Assembly: GCF_001590985.1 (NCBI RefSeq)
Contig: NZ_BCTX01000049.1
Coordinates: 1 to 38,890, forward strand
Direction of reading: 5' to 3'
Source of the DNA: Novosphingobium naphthalenivorans NBRC 102051
GTDB taxonomy: Bacteria > Pseudomonadota > Alphaproteobacteria > Sphingomonadales > Sphingomonadaceae
DNA length: 38,890 nucleotides
Of the stretch, positions 21,897 to 30,885 are shown piece after piece (positions within the stretch are counted from its first letter, which is position 1; each line of letters begins with the position of its first letter). The notes beneath the pieces were generated by a model. That model did no database searches. It worked only from the letters and a program-made list of their open reading frames with translations, and had not been told where the DNA came from. The position numbers and the translations under genes were made by a program.

Positions 21897-23429
21897 ATGA
21901 GTGCATTCGGGCGGCGAAGCGGCATGGGTGGAATGGGCCAGGGAGCCCGTCCGGCATTCGGCGTAGCCAAGCCTCTGAAAGGTGGTGCACAGGACAAGAC
22001 GGCTGTTCCCGGCGGTATGTCGAATTCCGTCCCCGTGCCCGGCGGCGAGCAATTCCCGCCCCTGCCCGGCGGCGAGCCTACCGCGAAGCATGGCCGCGAC
22101 GATGCCATGTCCCGTCTGGCGGACCGCGCCAATGCCGTTACCGATGCCAATTCCGAACAGGGCGGCTTCGAAGCCTCGATCCACAAGATCAAGGAACAGG
22201 TTCTGCCCCGCCTGCTCGAACGCGTCGATCCCGAAGCGGCGGCCACGCTCACCAAGGATGAACTGTCGGAAGAATTCCGCCCGATCATCATGGAAGTGCT
22301 GGCCGAGCTGAAAATCACCTTCAACCGCCGCGAACAGTTCGCGCTGGAAAAGGTGCTGATCGACGAACTGCTGGGCTTCGGCCCGCTCGAAGAGCTGCTC
22401 AGCGACCCCGACGTGTCGGATATCATGGTCAACGGGCCGAACCAGACCTACATCGAAAAGAAGGGCAAGCTACAGCTCGCGGGCATCCGCTTCCGCGATG
22501 AGCAGCACTTGTTCCAGATCGCCCAGCGCATCGTCAACCAGGTCGGCCGCCGCGTCGACCAGACCACGCCGCTGGCCGACGCCCGTCTCAAGGACGGCAG
22601 CCGCGTCAACGTGATCGTCCCGCCGCTCAGCTTGCGCGGCACCGCGATCTCGATTCGTAAGTTCTCCGAGAAGCCGATCACCATCGACATGCTCAAGGAC
22701 TTCGGTTCGATGAGCGAGAAAATGGCGACCTGCCTCAAGATCGCTGGCGCCTGCCGCATGAACGTGGTCATCTCGGGCGGTACGGGCTCAGGCAAGACGA
22801 CCATGCTCAACGCGCTGTCGAAGATGATCGATCCGGGCGAGCGCGTGCTGACGATCGAAGACGCGGCCGAACTTCGCCTGCAGCAGCCGCACTGGCTACC
22901 GCTCGAAACCCGCCCGCCGAACCTTGAAGGCCAGGGCGCGATCACTATCGGCGACCTTGTGAAGAACGCCCTGCGTATGCGTCCTGACCGCATCATCCTG
23001 GGCGAAATCCGCGGCGCCGAGTGTTTCGACCTGCTCGCCGCCATGAACACCGGCCACGACGGCTCGATGTGTACGCTCCACGCCAACAGCCCGCGCGAAT
23101 GCCTGGGCCGTATGGAAAACATGATCCTGATGGGCGACATCAAGATCCCGAAGGAAGCCATCAGCCGCCAGATCGCCGAATCCGTCGATCTGATCGTGCA
23201 GGTGAAGCGCCTTCGCGACGGTTCGCGCCGTACCACCAACATCACCGAAGTGATCGGCATGGAAGGCGACGTCATCGTCACCCAGGAACTGTTCAAGTTC
23301 GAGTACTTGGACGAGACCGACGAGGGCAAGATCCTCGGCGAGTTCCGCGCCTCGGGCCTGCGCCCCTACACGCTCGAAAAGGCGCGTCAGTTCGGTTTCG
23401 ATCAGGCCTATCTCGAAGCCTGCCTCTGA
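21897..23429 (+). CDS. cpaF: CpaF-family secretion/pilus ATPase
   Basis: A 510-residue GspE/VirB11-type ATPase closest to CpaF of tad pilus systems. A low-complexity Gly/Pro-rich N-terminus (about 75 residues) precedes a helical domain, then the conserved GFGPLEELLSDPDVSDIMVNGP. Walker A GGTGSGKTT is near residues 295-303, Walker B RIILGEIRGAE follows, and a His-rich NTGHDGSMCTLHANS closes the core. Such hexamers power pilin assembly or secretion at the inner membrane. The other cpa/tad genes are not in the window, so the gene is separated from its partners here. The ATG at 21897 fits the family start; AGAGG lies about 11 nt upstream, and a longer in-frame start (21765) would overlap the HNH promoter region. 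Confidence 0.9.
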   Translation: MSAFGRRSGMGGMGQGARPAFGVAKPLKGGAQDKTAVPGGMSNSVPVPGGEQFPPLPGGEPTAKHGRDDAMSRLADRANAVTDANSEQGGFEASIHKIKEQVLPRLLERVDPEAAATLTKDELSEEFRPIIMEVLAELKITFNRREQFALEKVLIDELLGFGPLEELLSDPDVSDIMVNGPNQTYIEKKGKLQLAGIRFRDEQHLFQIAQRIVNQVGRRVDQTTPLADARLKDGSRVNVIVPPLSLRGTAISIRKFSEKPITIDMLKDFGSMSEKMATCLKIAGACRMNVVISGGTGSGKTTMLNALSKMIDPGERVLTIEDAAELRLQQPHWLPLETRPPNLEGQGAITIGDLVKNALRMRPDRIILGEIRGAECFDLLAAMNTGHDGSMCTLHANSPRECLGRMENMILMGDIKIPKEAISRQIAESVDLIVQVKRLRDGSRRTTNITEVIGMEGDVIVTQELFKFEYLDETDEGKILGEFRASGLRPYTLEKARQFGFDQAYLEACL

Positions 23430-23440
23430 TCCCCTGATGC

Positions 23441-23495
23441 GCGCAGGCAATCGGGGTGGCGGCCGGTAAGCCGCACGCCGCCCGATCACCTGCGC
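23441..23495. terminator. Shared hairpin between convergent cpaF and yceI
   Basis: GCGCAGG-ATCGGG-GGCG pairs with CGCC-CCGAT-CCTGCGC in an interrupted but long stem lying between the two convergent genes. It has no T-run, so it could act as a bidirectional stop or an RNA-stabilising hairpin rather than a classical terminator. Confidence 0.5.
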
Positions 23496-23517
23496 GGTAA
23501 GCCTGTCAGCCGGCCTG

Positions 23518-24132
23518 TCAGTCGGCCTGCTTCTCAAATGCCGCGGTAATCGCGATCGTCGTCTCGTCGCTAACGAGCGGCGCATACTTGCTCACGCCGA
23601 ATTCGGTACGCTTGATCACGCCGGTGGCGTTGAAGCCGATCGTGTAGGTCTGGTTCATCGGATTGACGGCACCGGCCTTGAACGTGGCCTTGAGCGTCAC
23701 CGGGCGCGTCACGCCGTGCATGGTCAGATTGCCCGTGACATCGGCCGTGCGTTCACCGGTCTTGACCACCTTGGTCGAAACGAAGCGCATCGCCGGATAC
23801 TTTTCGGCATCGAACCAGTCCGCGCTGACCAGTTCCTCGTCCAGTGTCTGGTTCGTAGTCGAAACGCGTCCGACCGGCACCGAGACGTCGAGCTTCGCCG
23901 AAGCGATATTCTTCGGGTCGAGCGACAGCGTGCCGCTGGCACCGGGGAACGTACCGAAGAATTCACTGATGCCGAAGTGATCGACCGTGAAGCGGACAAG
24001 GGTATGCGAGCTGTCGAGAGCATAGTGTCCGGCCTGAACGGCCGCGGGGCTCGTATCGGCCTGCTGGGCAAAGAGCGGTGCGGACACCACGATGGACGCG
24101 GCGGCAAGCGCCGATGCAAGAAAACGGTTCAT
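23518..24132 (-). CDS. YceI family periplasmic protein
   Basis: A 204-residue secreted protein. A clear Sec signal peptide (residues 1-22, ending LFAQQ) is followed by a lipocalin-like YceI domain: YALDSSHTLVRFTVDHFGISEFFG, then SAKLDVSVPVGRVSTTN, and VTGNLTMHGVTRPVTLKATF. Family members bind isoprenoid chains in a beta-barrel; several are induced by high pH or osmotic stress, but the role in this organism is unknown. GGAGA lies 8 nt before the ATG. It is transcribed towards cpaF and separated from it by a long hairpin. Confidence 0.92.
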   Translation of the reverse strand: MNRFLASALAAASIVVSAPLFAQQADTSPAAVQAGHYALDSSHTLVRFTVDHFGISEFFGTFPGASGTLSLDPKNIASAKLDVSVPVGRVSTTNQTLDEELVSADWFDAEKYPAMRFVSTKVVKTGERTADVTGNLTMHGVTRPVTLKATFKAGAVNPMNQTYTIGFNATGVIKRTEFGVSKYAPLVSDETTIAITAAFEKQAD

Positions 24133-24267
24133 TCAAGTTTCTCCGAAAGAAGCGCTTGGGAGCGAAACGCTGATCGCCTGTTTCCAGAAAGCTCGCGCCC
24201 TGCCCAGCCGGATAAACTCGATTCATTTGTTCAATTTAGTTGTACATTTGAGACCGGAGGCCCTGCG

Positions 24268-24474
24268 TCATCCGCCCAGCAGGGCCCGTCCTCCCAATCC
24301 CAGCAGCAACACCGCCGCCAGCAGCGACCAGAAGAAGATCGGCGTCCAGGGCATGAAGCCCACACGATCCATGTCGCGGCGGCGCATACGGCGGCGATCG
24401 CCGATCCAGGCCAGCAGGGCCAGAAGCGCCGCGATCCCCCCGGCAGTCATCATCCACGATGTCGAATCATTCAT
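24268..24474 (-). CDS. Small two-helix membrane protein, unknown function
   Basis: A 68-residue protein with two predicted membrane helices (about residues 8-24 and 46-65) joined by a positively charged loop, DRRRMRRRDMDRVG, which should face the cytoplasm. I do not recognise a named family. It lies 135 bp upstream of yceI on the same strand and starts next to, or overlaps, the 5' end of the divergent EamA gene. Coding is supported by its clean amphipathic layout and high-GC third positions, but its function cannot be stated. Confidence 0.6.
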   Translation of the reverse strand: MNDSTSWMMTAGGIAALLALLAWIGDRRRMRRRDMDRVGFMPWTPIFFWSLLAAVLLLGLGGRALLGG

Positions 24475-24518
24475 ATCCCGCCCTTGCCTCCGCGCGCGGG
24501 CAAGTTAAAGCGCCTTGT

Positions 24519-25493
24519 GTGACTTCCTCCCCTCGTCCCCAGTCGCGAGAAAATCCCTTGCTCGCCATAGGCCTGCGCGCGCTGGCCATGGTCATGCTCT
24601 CCACCATGTTCATGCTGGTGAAGCTTGTTGGCGATCATGGCGTCTCGATCGCAGAACTCCTGTTCTGGCGCCAGGCGATGAGCGTGCCGATGATCTTCGG
24701 CTGGCTGCTGGCAACCGGCAATCTCGGCGTTCTGGCGACACGGCGTATGGCCAGCCACGCCGGACGGGCCGCAACCGGCACGCTGGGGCTGCTGTGCAAT
24801 GTTTCGGCCGCGATGCTGCTCCCGCTGCCGATCCAGACCACGCTGAGCTTCACCACGCCTCTTTTCGCCGTCCTGATAACCGCGCTGATCCTGCGAGGCC
24901 CGGTCGGCATCTGGCGCTGGACGGCCGTTATCCTCGGCTTTGCCGGCGTGCTCGTGGTCGCCAATCCCGGCAGCAACCATATTCCCCCGCTCGGACTGCT
25001 GGTCGGCCTTGGCGCGGGCGGGGTCGTGGCGACTGTCAGTTTCCAGATCCGCGATCTGGCCCGCACCGAAGCGCCGATCGCCTGCGTGTTCTGGTTTGCC
25101 GTCTATGGCTCGCTCTTCGCCACCGTGCTGCTACCCTTCTACGCCCAGCCGCATTCCCTGGAAGCCTGGCTGATCCTCGTCGCCATCGGCTTCACCGGGA
25201 CTTTCGCCCAGTTCCTGATCACGGCCTCGCTGCGCCACGGGCAAGTCGCGACCGTGGTCATCATCGATTACACCGCGCTGGTCTGGGCCACGCTCTACGG
25301 CTGGCTGATCTGGGACGAGCTGCCGCTGCACAGCATCTGGCTGGGGGCGCCGCTGATCATCGCGGCCGGCCTGATCATCACCTGGCGCGAGCACTACCTT
25401 TCCCGGCACATTTCCCCCACTTCGGCATTCGATTCCGGCGTGATGGAGGAGTTCGCAGAAGACGGTGCAAGCCAGCCCGCAAAGGGAACCTGA
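24519..25493 (+). CDS. EamA/DMT family transporter
   Basis: An integral membrane protein of about 324 residues with ten hydrophobic helices and two EamA repeats, including LLFWRQ in the first half, ILRGPVGIWRWTAVILGFAGVLVV at its end, and YTALVWATLYGWLIWDE in the second. Such proteins export metabolites or S-adenosylmethionine-type cofactors; the substrate is not deducible. The start is uncertain: the ATG at 24459 would add 20 polar residues and overlap the divergent small gene by 16 nt, while the GTG at 24519 avoids the overlap but has no good Shine-Dalgarno site. The last 30 residues are a soluble acidic tail. Confidence 0.82.
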   Translation: MTSSPRPQSRENPLLAIGLRALAMVMLSTMFMLVKLVGDHGVSIAELLFWRQAMSVPMIFGWLLATGNLGVLATRRMASHAGRAATGTLGLLCNVSAAMLLPLPIQTTLSFTTPLFAVLITALILRGPVGIWRWTAVILGFAGVLVVANPGSNHIPPLGLLVGLGAGGVVATVSFQIRDLARTEAPIACVFWFAVYGSLFATVLLPFYAQPHSLEAWLILVAIGFTGTFAQFLITASLRHGQVATVVIIDYTALVWATLYGWLIWDELPLHSIWLGAPLIIAAGLIITWREHYLSRHISPTSAFDSGVMEEFAEDGASQPAKGT

Positions 25494-25566
25494 TACCTCT
25501 TACGGGTGTTTCTGTTCCGCAAGCTGGCCGTGTTTGCGGCCGGCGAACCCAGGAAGGACCAGGAAG

Positions 25567-25698
25567 ATGATCAGGAATATCGTATTCGCGCTTGCGGCAG
25601 GCAGTCTCGCTCTCGGCGCCGCCGCTTGCAACACGGTGAAGGGCATGGGCAAGGACATCGAATCCGTCGGCCAGGCCGGGGACGACGCCATCAACTGA
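25567..25698 (+). CDS. Entericidin-like lipoprotein, copy 1
   Basis: A 43-residue lipoprotein precursor: a charged start (MIRN), a hydrophobic helix, and a lipobox LGAAAC with the lipidated Cys at residue 21. The mature part NTVKGMGKDIESVGQAGDDA is the entericidin signature. In E. coli EcnA/EcnB form a small lipoprotein toxin-antidote pair linked to stationary-phase lysis; in other bacteria the role is unclear. AGGAAG lies right before the ATG. A close copy follows 107 bp downstream on the same strand. Confidence 0.88.
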   Translation: MIRNIVFALAAGSLALGAAACNTVKGMGKDIESVGQAGDDAIN

Positions 25699-25805
25699 GG
25701 CGGCTTTCGGGAGAACGCCGCCGGGGCACGGCACTCTCCCGCTCACTTCCCATTTGCCCACGCTTGGCTTATGATTTCACGCGTCCAACAAGGAACAATA
25801 ACGCA

Positions 25806-25943
25806 ATGCTCAAGAAAATGGTGCTCATCCTCGTTGCCGGCGGCCTGATGGCAGGCGCTGCTGCCTGCAACACCGTCAAGGGTGTGGGCCGGGACATCGA
25901 GTCCGTCGGACAAGCCGGCGACGACGCCATGCACGGCCACTGA
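25806..25943 (+). CDS. Entericidin-like lipoprotein, copy 2
   Basis: A 45-residue lipoprotein precursor with lipobox AGAAAC (Cys21) and mature sequence NTVKGVGRDIESVGQAGDDAMHGH. It is nearly identical to copy 1 in the mature part but has a different signal region (MLKKMVLILVAGG), pointing to a tandem duplication followed by drift. AAGGAA lies about 10 nt before the ATG. It has its own 5' region, so the two copies may be expressed separately. The stop is 11 nt before the hairpin that ends the convergent BASS operon. Confidence 0.88.
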   Translation: MLKKMVLILVAGGLMAGAAACNTVKGVGRDIESVGQAGDDAMHGH

Positions 25944-25950
25944 ACTCGGT

Positions 25951-25993
25951 AAAAAGCCGCGGCAGCCCAATCCTATTCAGGCTGCCTGCGGCT
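25951..25993 (-). terminator. Intrinsic terminator of the BASS/CcdC operon
   Basis: On the minus strand AGCCGC-A-GGCAGCC pairs with GGCTGCC-GCGGCT around a 12-nt loop and is followed by TTTTT. The stop codon of the transporter gene (25973-25975) lies in the loop. On the plus strand the same stem may also end the entericidin transcript. Confidence 0.85.
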
Positions 25994-26950
25994 CCAGATC
26001 GAGGCGAGCAGGCTTCCGATCAGCACATGCATGACAGCCGAGATCGCCGCGGGCACGGGCGCCAGCGCGGCCTGCATGGTATTGGTAAACTGACGTGCGA
26101 AAGCCGGGCTTGAGGCAAGGCTGGCGCCAAGCCCGCTGTTCTGCATACCGACCTCGATGCTGATGGTGCGCGCAGAGGCTTCGTGCAGGCGCAGGATGCG
26201 GCTGAGAAGATAGCCCAGCCCGAATCCGCAGGCATGGAGCGAGAACACCGCCAGCAGCAGCACCCCGGCGTGCAGCTCGATCAGCGGCTTCGATTTCGCG
26301 ATGATGCCGGAAACGATCAGCACCACGAACAGCACCGAGATGAAAGGCGAGACCACCGTGACCTTCTGCGTCAACTTCGGCAGGTAGCGGTTCATCAGCA
26401 CCCCGGCGACGACCGGCACCAGCACGACCGCCAACATCTCGCGGAACAGGTTCCAGCGGTCGATCTCGATGAACACGCCCGCCAGCCATCCGGTCAGCAC
26501 CGGGGTCAGGGCGATGGCGACGAGCGTCGAGGCCATCGTCATCGTCACGGACAGGGCCACGTTGGCGCGGGCAAGATAGCTGATGACGTTGGAAGCCGTG
26601 CCGCCCGGGCAGCATGATACGAGAATCAGGCCGACGGCCAGCCCCGGCTTCAGCCCGAACGCCCAGGCCGAGGCGAACCCGGCGAGCGGCATGACGGTAA
26701 ATTGCAGCGCCACGCCTGCCATGACCTGCCGCGGCAAAGCCAGCACGCGCCGGAAATCATCGAAGCTGAGGGTGATCCCCATGCCCAGCATGATCACCCC
26801 CAGCATGACACTGATGAGCGGCTGGCCAAACGGCCGGAAACGCCCGTCGGCCACCCACAGGAACACCTCGGGCGAGAACCAGGCGAGGCCGACGCCCAGC
26901 ACCGTCCACAAGGCGAACAGCCCGGTAATGCGCTCGAAAAGACGTGTCAC
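25973..26950 (-). CDS. Bile acid:sodium symporter (BASS) family protein
   Basis: A 325-residue membrane protein with about nine to ten helices. Family motifs are visible: MLGMGITLSFDDF near residue 55, CCPGGTASNVISYLA near 113 (a discontinuous-helix crossover at the sodium sites), and EVGMQNSGLGASLA near 268. BASS members carry organic acids, pantoate, taurocholate or similar anions with sodium; the substrate here is unknown. The start is GTG at 26950, whose bases overlap the stop of the upstream CcdC-like gene (GTGA), so the two are coupled. An intrinsic terminator with its loop over the stop codon closes the unit. Confidence 0.9.
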   Translation of the reverse strand: MTRLFERITGLFALWTVLGVGLAWFSPEVFLWVADGRFRPFGQPLISVMLGVIMLGMGITLSFDDFRRVLALPRQVMAGVALQFTVMPLAGFASAWAFGLKPGLAVGLILVSCCPGGTASNVISYLARANVALSVTMTMASTLVAIALTPVLTGWLAGVFIEIDRWNLFREMLAVVLVPVVAGVLMNRYLPKLTQKVTVVSPFISVLFVVLIVSGIIAKSKPLIELHAGVLLLAVFSLHACGFGLGYLLSRILRLHEASARTISIEVGMQNSGLGASLASSPAFARQFTNTMQAALAPVPAAISAVMHVLIGSLLASIWSRRQPE

Positions 26951-27474
26951 TCAGCATCCCCGGAACGATGCTCGGCCACCAGACGGCGTGCCCGCAGCCA
27001 CAGGACGACGCGCTGGACGCAGATCACGCCCGCGGCAAAGCCCAGCATGGCGTCCGTCACCAGCAGGGCATTGGCGCCGGGATGGCCGCCGGACGCGGGG
27101 TTCACACCGAAAAACAGCAGGCGCCGCAGTGCGAAGATAGCCAGGATCATCACCAGCGCCGCCAGCGACTGGCGCATCATCACTCTGGCCTCGGCCCCCT
27201 CGCCTTCGACATGCAGGTGCATCATCCGCGCGCGCTGCACGCCGAGCAACGAACCCACGGCGATCCCCGCCGCGAAGAGCAGCCAGCCCTTGAGCGGCGG
27301 ATGCATTCCGTAGAGCGCAAAGCTTACAAGGGCGAGGACCAGGACCGGAAAGATCCAGAGCGTCGCCACCCGCAGCGGCCGCGCCCGGTTGAGCGAGCGG
27401 AAGCGCAAGAGCATCACCAATACGAAAATGGCAAACGGCAGATAAGCCAGCCACTGGCCCGATTGAGATCCCAT
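26947..27474 (-). CDS. CcdC/DUF1453-like membrane protein
   Basis: A 175-residue membrane protein with five predicted helices and an Arg-rich loop after the second (LRFRSLNRARPLR). The HPPLKGWLLFAAGIAVGSLLG segment followed by a polar RMMHLHVEGEG stretch resembles the CcdC/DUF1453 family. The family's biochemical role is not established. GGAG lies 5 nt before the ATG. It is the first gene of a two-gene unit with the BASS transporter, overlapping it by 4 nt, and lies 56 nt downstream of gcvPB, so read-through from the gcv operon is possible. Confidence 0.65.
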   Translation of the reverse strand: MGSQSGQWLAYLPFAIFVLVMLLRFRSLNRARPLRVATLWIFPVLVLALVSFALYGMHPPLKGWLLFAAGIAVGSLLGVQRARMMHLHVEGEGAEARVMMRQSLAALVMILAIFALRRLLFFGVNPASGGHPGANALLVTDAMLGFAAGVICVQRVVLWLRARRLVAEHRSGDAE

Positions 27475-27530
27475 GCGCTCCGCTTCCCCTGTTTACGGTC
27501 CCGATTAGGGAGAGGCGGTTCCTAGCGCCG

Positions 27531-29114
27531 TTACCCCTGCCAGACCAGCACAGGCTTGCGTGCCGCCTGCGTTTCGTCAAGCCTGCGGCGCGGTGCGAAG
27601 TGCGGAGCCGAATGCAGGCTCTGATCGCCCGCCTTGGCCCGCTCCGCCAGCGAGCGCAGCGATCCGATGAAGCGATCGAGCCCGGCCTTGCTTTCGGTCT
27701 CCGTCGGCTCGACCAGCATCGCGCCCTTGACCACCAGCGGGAAATAGACCGTCATCGGGTGGAAGCCCTCGTCGATCAGGCCCTTGGCGATATCGAGCGT
27801 GGAGATGCCATCGGCGAGGCCCGCATCGCTGAACAGCGCCTCATGCATACACGGGCCGCTCTGGGCGAACGGCGCGGGCAGCACGTCCTCGCAGGCACGC
27901 AGCACGTAGTTGGCGTTGAGCACCGCGTCCTCGGCCACCTGGCGCAGGCCATCAGCACCGTGGCTGAGGATATAAGTCAGCGCGCGCGTGAACATACCCA
28001 TCTGGCCGTGGAACGCGACCATGCGGCCAAAGGCCTGCGAATGCCCCTCGCCCCGGTTCTCTTCCTCGACGAGGTGGATCATGCCGTCAGCGCCGCGCGT
28101 CACGAAAGGCAGCGGCGCGAACGGCGCCAGCGCCTGCGAGAGCACCACCGGCCCGGCACCCGGACCGCCGCCGCCGTGCGGGGTGGAGAAGGTCTTGTGC
28201 AGGTTGATGTGCATGGCATCGACGCCCAGATCGCCCGGACGCACCTTGCCAACGATCGCGTTGAAATTGGCGCCGTCGCAATAGACATAGCCGCCCGCCG
28301 CATGGACGGCATCGGCAATCGTCTTGAGCTCGGATTCGAACAGGCCGCAAGTGTTCGGGTTGGTAATCATCACCCCCGCCACGTTCGGCCCCAGCTTCTC
28401 CTTGAGCGCGGCCACATCGACGCGGCCATCGGGTGTCGCCGGGATCGACTGGACCTTGAAGCCCGCGAAAGCCGCCGTCGCCGGATTGGTGCCGTGGGCA
28501 CTTTCGGGCACCAGCACCACGTCGCGCGTCTCGCCGCGCGCGTCGAGCGCAGCGCGGATGCACAGGAGGCCGCACAGCTCGCCATGGGCACCCGCCTTGG
28601 GGCTCATCGCCACCGAGGCCATGCCGGTGAGCGTAATCAGCCAGTTGGCCAGTTGCTCGATCACTTCGAGCGCGCCCTGCACCGTCGTCTGCGGCTGCAT
28701 CGGGTGCACGTCGGCGAAGCCCGGCAAGCGCGCCATCGACTCGTTGAGGCGCGGGTTGTGCTTCATCGTGCACGAACCGAGCGGGAACGGCCCGAGATCA
28801 ATGGCATAGTTCTGCCGCGACAGGCGCGTGTAATGGCGCACCGCTTCGGGTTCGGTCAGACCCGGCAGGTCCGGCACGGACTTGCGCAGGAATTTCGACA
28901 GACCCGCGGCCGGAGCCCGGTCCGCTTCGTCGAAATCAACGCCGCACTTGTCCTTGGCGCCGAGTTCGAAGATCAGGGCTTCTTCGAGCATCAGGCCATA
29001 GTCACCGCTCGCCGTCTTCAGCGGCGCGCCGCCCTCGGCCCCGGCTTCACCCCCGGCATCACCCCCAACATCACCCATCGTGGGCTTCCAGCCCGCTGCA
29101 TTCACCGTGCTCAT
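27531..29114 (-). CDS. gcvPB: Glycine dehydrogenase (P-protein) subunit 2
   Basis: The 527-residue C-terminal-half subunit of the split P-protein. The PLP lysine lies in [17 protein letters not shown] (about residue 305), preceded by the CDGANFNA segment. With GcvPA it decarboxylates glycine and passes the aminomethyl group to lipoyl-GcvH. The first 30 residues include a Gly/Glu/Ala-rich stretch ([13 protein letters not shown]) that looks like a disordered tail and is not part of the family core. The ATG overlaps the gcvPA stop by 4 nt. It is the last gene of the riboswitch-controlled gcv operon. Confidence 0.97.
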   Translation of the reverse strand: MSTVNAAGWKPTMGDVGGDAGGEAGAEGGAPLKTASGDYGLMLEEALIFELGAKDKCGVDFDEADRAPAAGLSKFLRKSVPDLPGLTEPEAVRHYTRLSRQNYAIDLGPFPLGSCTMKHNPRLNESMARLPGFADVHPMQPQTTVQGALEVIEQLANWLITLTGMASVAMSPKAGAHGELCGLLCIRAALDARGETRDVVLVPESAHGTNPATAAFAGFKVQSIPATPDGRVDVAALKEKLGPNVAGVMITNPNTCGLFESELKTIADAVHAAGGYVYCDGANFNAIVGKVRPGDLGVDAMHINLHKTFSTPHGGGGPGAGPVVLSQALAPFAPLPFVTRGADGMIHLVEEENRGEGHSQAFGRMVAFHGQMGMFTRALTYILSHGADGLRQVAEDAVLNANYVLRACEDVLPAPFAQSGPCMHEALFSDAGLADGISTLDIAKGLIDEGFHPMTVYFPLVVKGAMLVEPTETESKAGLDRFIGSLRSLAERAKAGDQSLHSAPHFAPRRRLDETQAARKPVLVWQG

Positions 29115-30481
29115 GCCGGCACTCCCACCAGAAGGGCTTCCAATTCGGTTGCGAAAGTCTCGATGTCCTCATCGGTCACAGTTTCAGTCGCCGCGACGAG
29201 CAGCGCCTTGTCCAGACCATCGGCCACCGGGAACAGGCGGCTGAGCGAGACCCCGCCCAGCACGCCCCGCTCGGCCAGTTCGCGCACCACTTCGCGCGCA
29301 TCGCGCGGCAGGATCAGCGTCGCTTCGTTGAAATAGGCATGGTTGAGCAGTTCGACGCCCGGAATGCGAGTCAGCCGCTCGACCAGGGCCTGCGCCTTGG
29401 CATGATTGACGGCTGCAAGCTGCGCCAGTCCCTCGCCGCCCAGCAGGGTCAGGTGAATACTGAAAGCCAGCGCACAAAGCCCTGAATTGGTGCAGATGTT
29501 GCTGGTCGCCTTCTCGCGGCGGATATGCTGCTCACGCGTGGAAAGCGTCAGCACGAAACCGCGCTTGCCCTCGGCGTCGACCGTCTCGCCGCACAGGCGG
29601 CCCGGCATCTGGCGCACGAACTTCTCGCGGCAGCCCAGCAGGCCGAGGTAAGGCCCGCCGAACTGCAGGCCGACGCCCAGCGACTGCCCCTCGCCCACGA
29701 CGATGTCCGCACCCAGCGCGCCCGGCGCTTCGATCAGGCCCAGCGCCACCGGCTCGGTGACGACGGCCACCAGCAGCCCGCCCTTGGCATGGATTGCCTC
29801 GGCGATCGCGGCGAGGTCGGGGATACGGCCCAGCACGTCGGGATACTGTACGACCACGCACGAGGTCTTGTCGTCGATCGCGCCGATCACCGCCGCGTCA
29901 TCGGGTTCCGCCGTCAGGTCCGTGCCGAGCGAGACGATCTCGTCCCCGGTGAACTTCGCCATCGTGCGCACCACTTCGCCGTAGTGCGGGTGCAGACCGC
30001 CCGAGAGCACCGCGCGGCCCTTGCGGGTCACGCGCGCAGCCATCAGGATCGCTTCCCAGCACGCGGTCGAGCCATCGTACATGGAGGCATTGGCGATATC
30101 GGTGCCGAGCAGGCGCGCGACCTGCGTCTGGAACTCGAACAGCACCTGCAGCGTCCCCTGCGCGATTTCCGGCTGGTACGGCGTGTAGGCCGTCAGGAAC
30201 TCGCCGCGCTGGATCAGGTGGTCGACCGAGGCCGGCACATGGTGGCGGTACGCCCCTGCCCCCAGGAAGAACGGCGCCGAACCGGCAGACAGATTCTTCG
30301 CCGCAAGCGCCGTCATGTGGCGTTCGACCGCCATTTCGCTGGCGTGCATCGGCAAGCCCTCGATCGGGCCGGACAGCCGTGCTTCTTCAGGCACGTCGAC
30401 GAACAGGTCATCGACGCTGGCGGCACCGATGACGCCGAGCATTTCGGCACGATCGGCAGGGGTAAGGGGCAGGTAGCGCAA
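29111..30481 (-). CDS. gcvPA: Glycine dehydrogenase (P-protein) subunit 1
   Basis: The 456-residue N-terminal-half subunit of the split P-protein: [19 protein letters not shown] at the start, [18 protein letters not shown] near residue 73, [16 protein letters not shown], and [12 protein letters not shown]. It lacks the PLP lysine, as expected, since this lies in GcvPB. The start codon is TTG at 30481, supported by GGAG 9 nt upstream and by the conserved MRYLP beginning. It follows gcvH by 20 nt and overlaps gcvPB. Confidence 0.97.
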   Translation of the reverse strand: MRYLPLTPADRAEMLGVIGAASVDDLFVDVPEEARLSGPIEGLPMHASEMAVERHMTALAAKNLSAGSAPFFLGAGAYRHHVPASVDHLIQRGEFLTAYTPYQPEIAQGTLQVLFEFQTQVARLLGTDIANASMYDGSTACWEAILMAARVTRKGRAVLSGGLHPHYGEVVRTMAKFTGDEIVSLGTDLTAEPDDAAVIGAIDDKTSCVVVQYPDVLGRIPDLAAIAEAIHAKGGLLVAVVTEPVALGLIEAPGALGADIVVGEGQSLGVGLQFGGPYLGLLGCREKFVRQMPGRLCGETVDAEGKRGFVLTLSTREQHIRREKATSNICTNSGLCALAFSIHLTLLGGEGLAQLAAVNHAKAQALVERLTRIPGVELLNHAYFNEATLILPRDAREVVRELAERGVLGGVSLSRLFPVADGLDKALLVAATETVTDEDIETFATELEALLVGVPA

Positions 30482-30501
30482 GGGGCGTTACTCCGTGAAA
30501 A

Positions 30502-30873
30502 TCAGAGGCTTTCGACGTAAGTCTTGTAGGCCGCCTCATCCATGAGGCTGCCCAGCTCGGCGGCGTCCGACAAGGTCATGCGGTACAGCCAGCCGCCCAC
30601 TTCGGCTTCGGTGTTGACCAGTTCGGGCTCGTCGGCGAGCACCTGGTTCACTTCGGTGATGGTGCCCGAAGCCGGCGTGTAGATGTCCGAGGCGGCCTTC
30701 ACGGAATCGACCACCGAAACGGAATCGCCCTTGGCAACGCTGGCGCCCACTTCGGGCAGGTCGACAAACGTGATGTCGCCAAGCTGGCCCTGTGCGTAAT
30801 CGGTAATGCCGACAGTGCCGAGGTCGCCTTCGACTTCGATCCACTCATGGTCTTCGGTAAAATAGCGGGTCAT
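30502..30873 (-). CDS. gcvH: Glycine cleavage system H protein
   Basis: The 123-residue lipoyl carrier that shuttles the aminomethyl group between P-, T- and L-proteins. The lipoylated lysine lies in VDSVKAASDIY (about residue 61). It begins MTRYFTEDHEW and has normal length. GAGGAG lies just before the ATG. It follows gcvT by 12 nt in the operon. Confidence 0.98.
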   Translation of the reverse strand: MTRYFTEDHEWIEVEGDLGTVGITDYAQGQLGDITFVDLPEVGASVAKGDSVSVVDSVKAASDIYTPASGTITEVNQVLADEPELVNTEAEVGGWLYRMTLSDAAELGSLMDEAAYKTYVESL

Positions 30874-30885
30874 GGGTGCTGCTCC

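Noticed and set aside
25699..25735. GGCGGC/GCCGCC hairpin after the first entericidin gene as a terminator
   Set aside because: Loop is long and there is no T-run; support is too weak.
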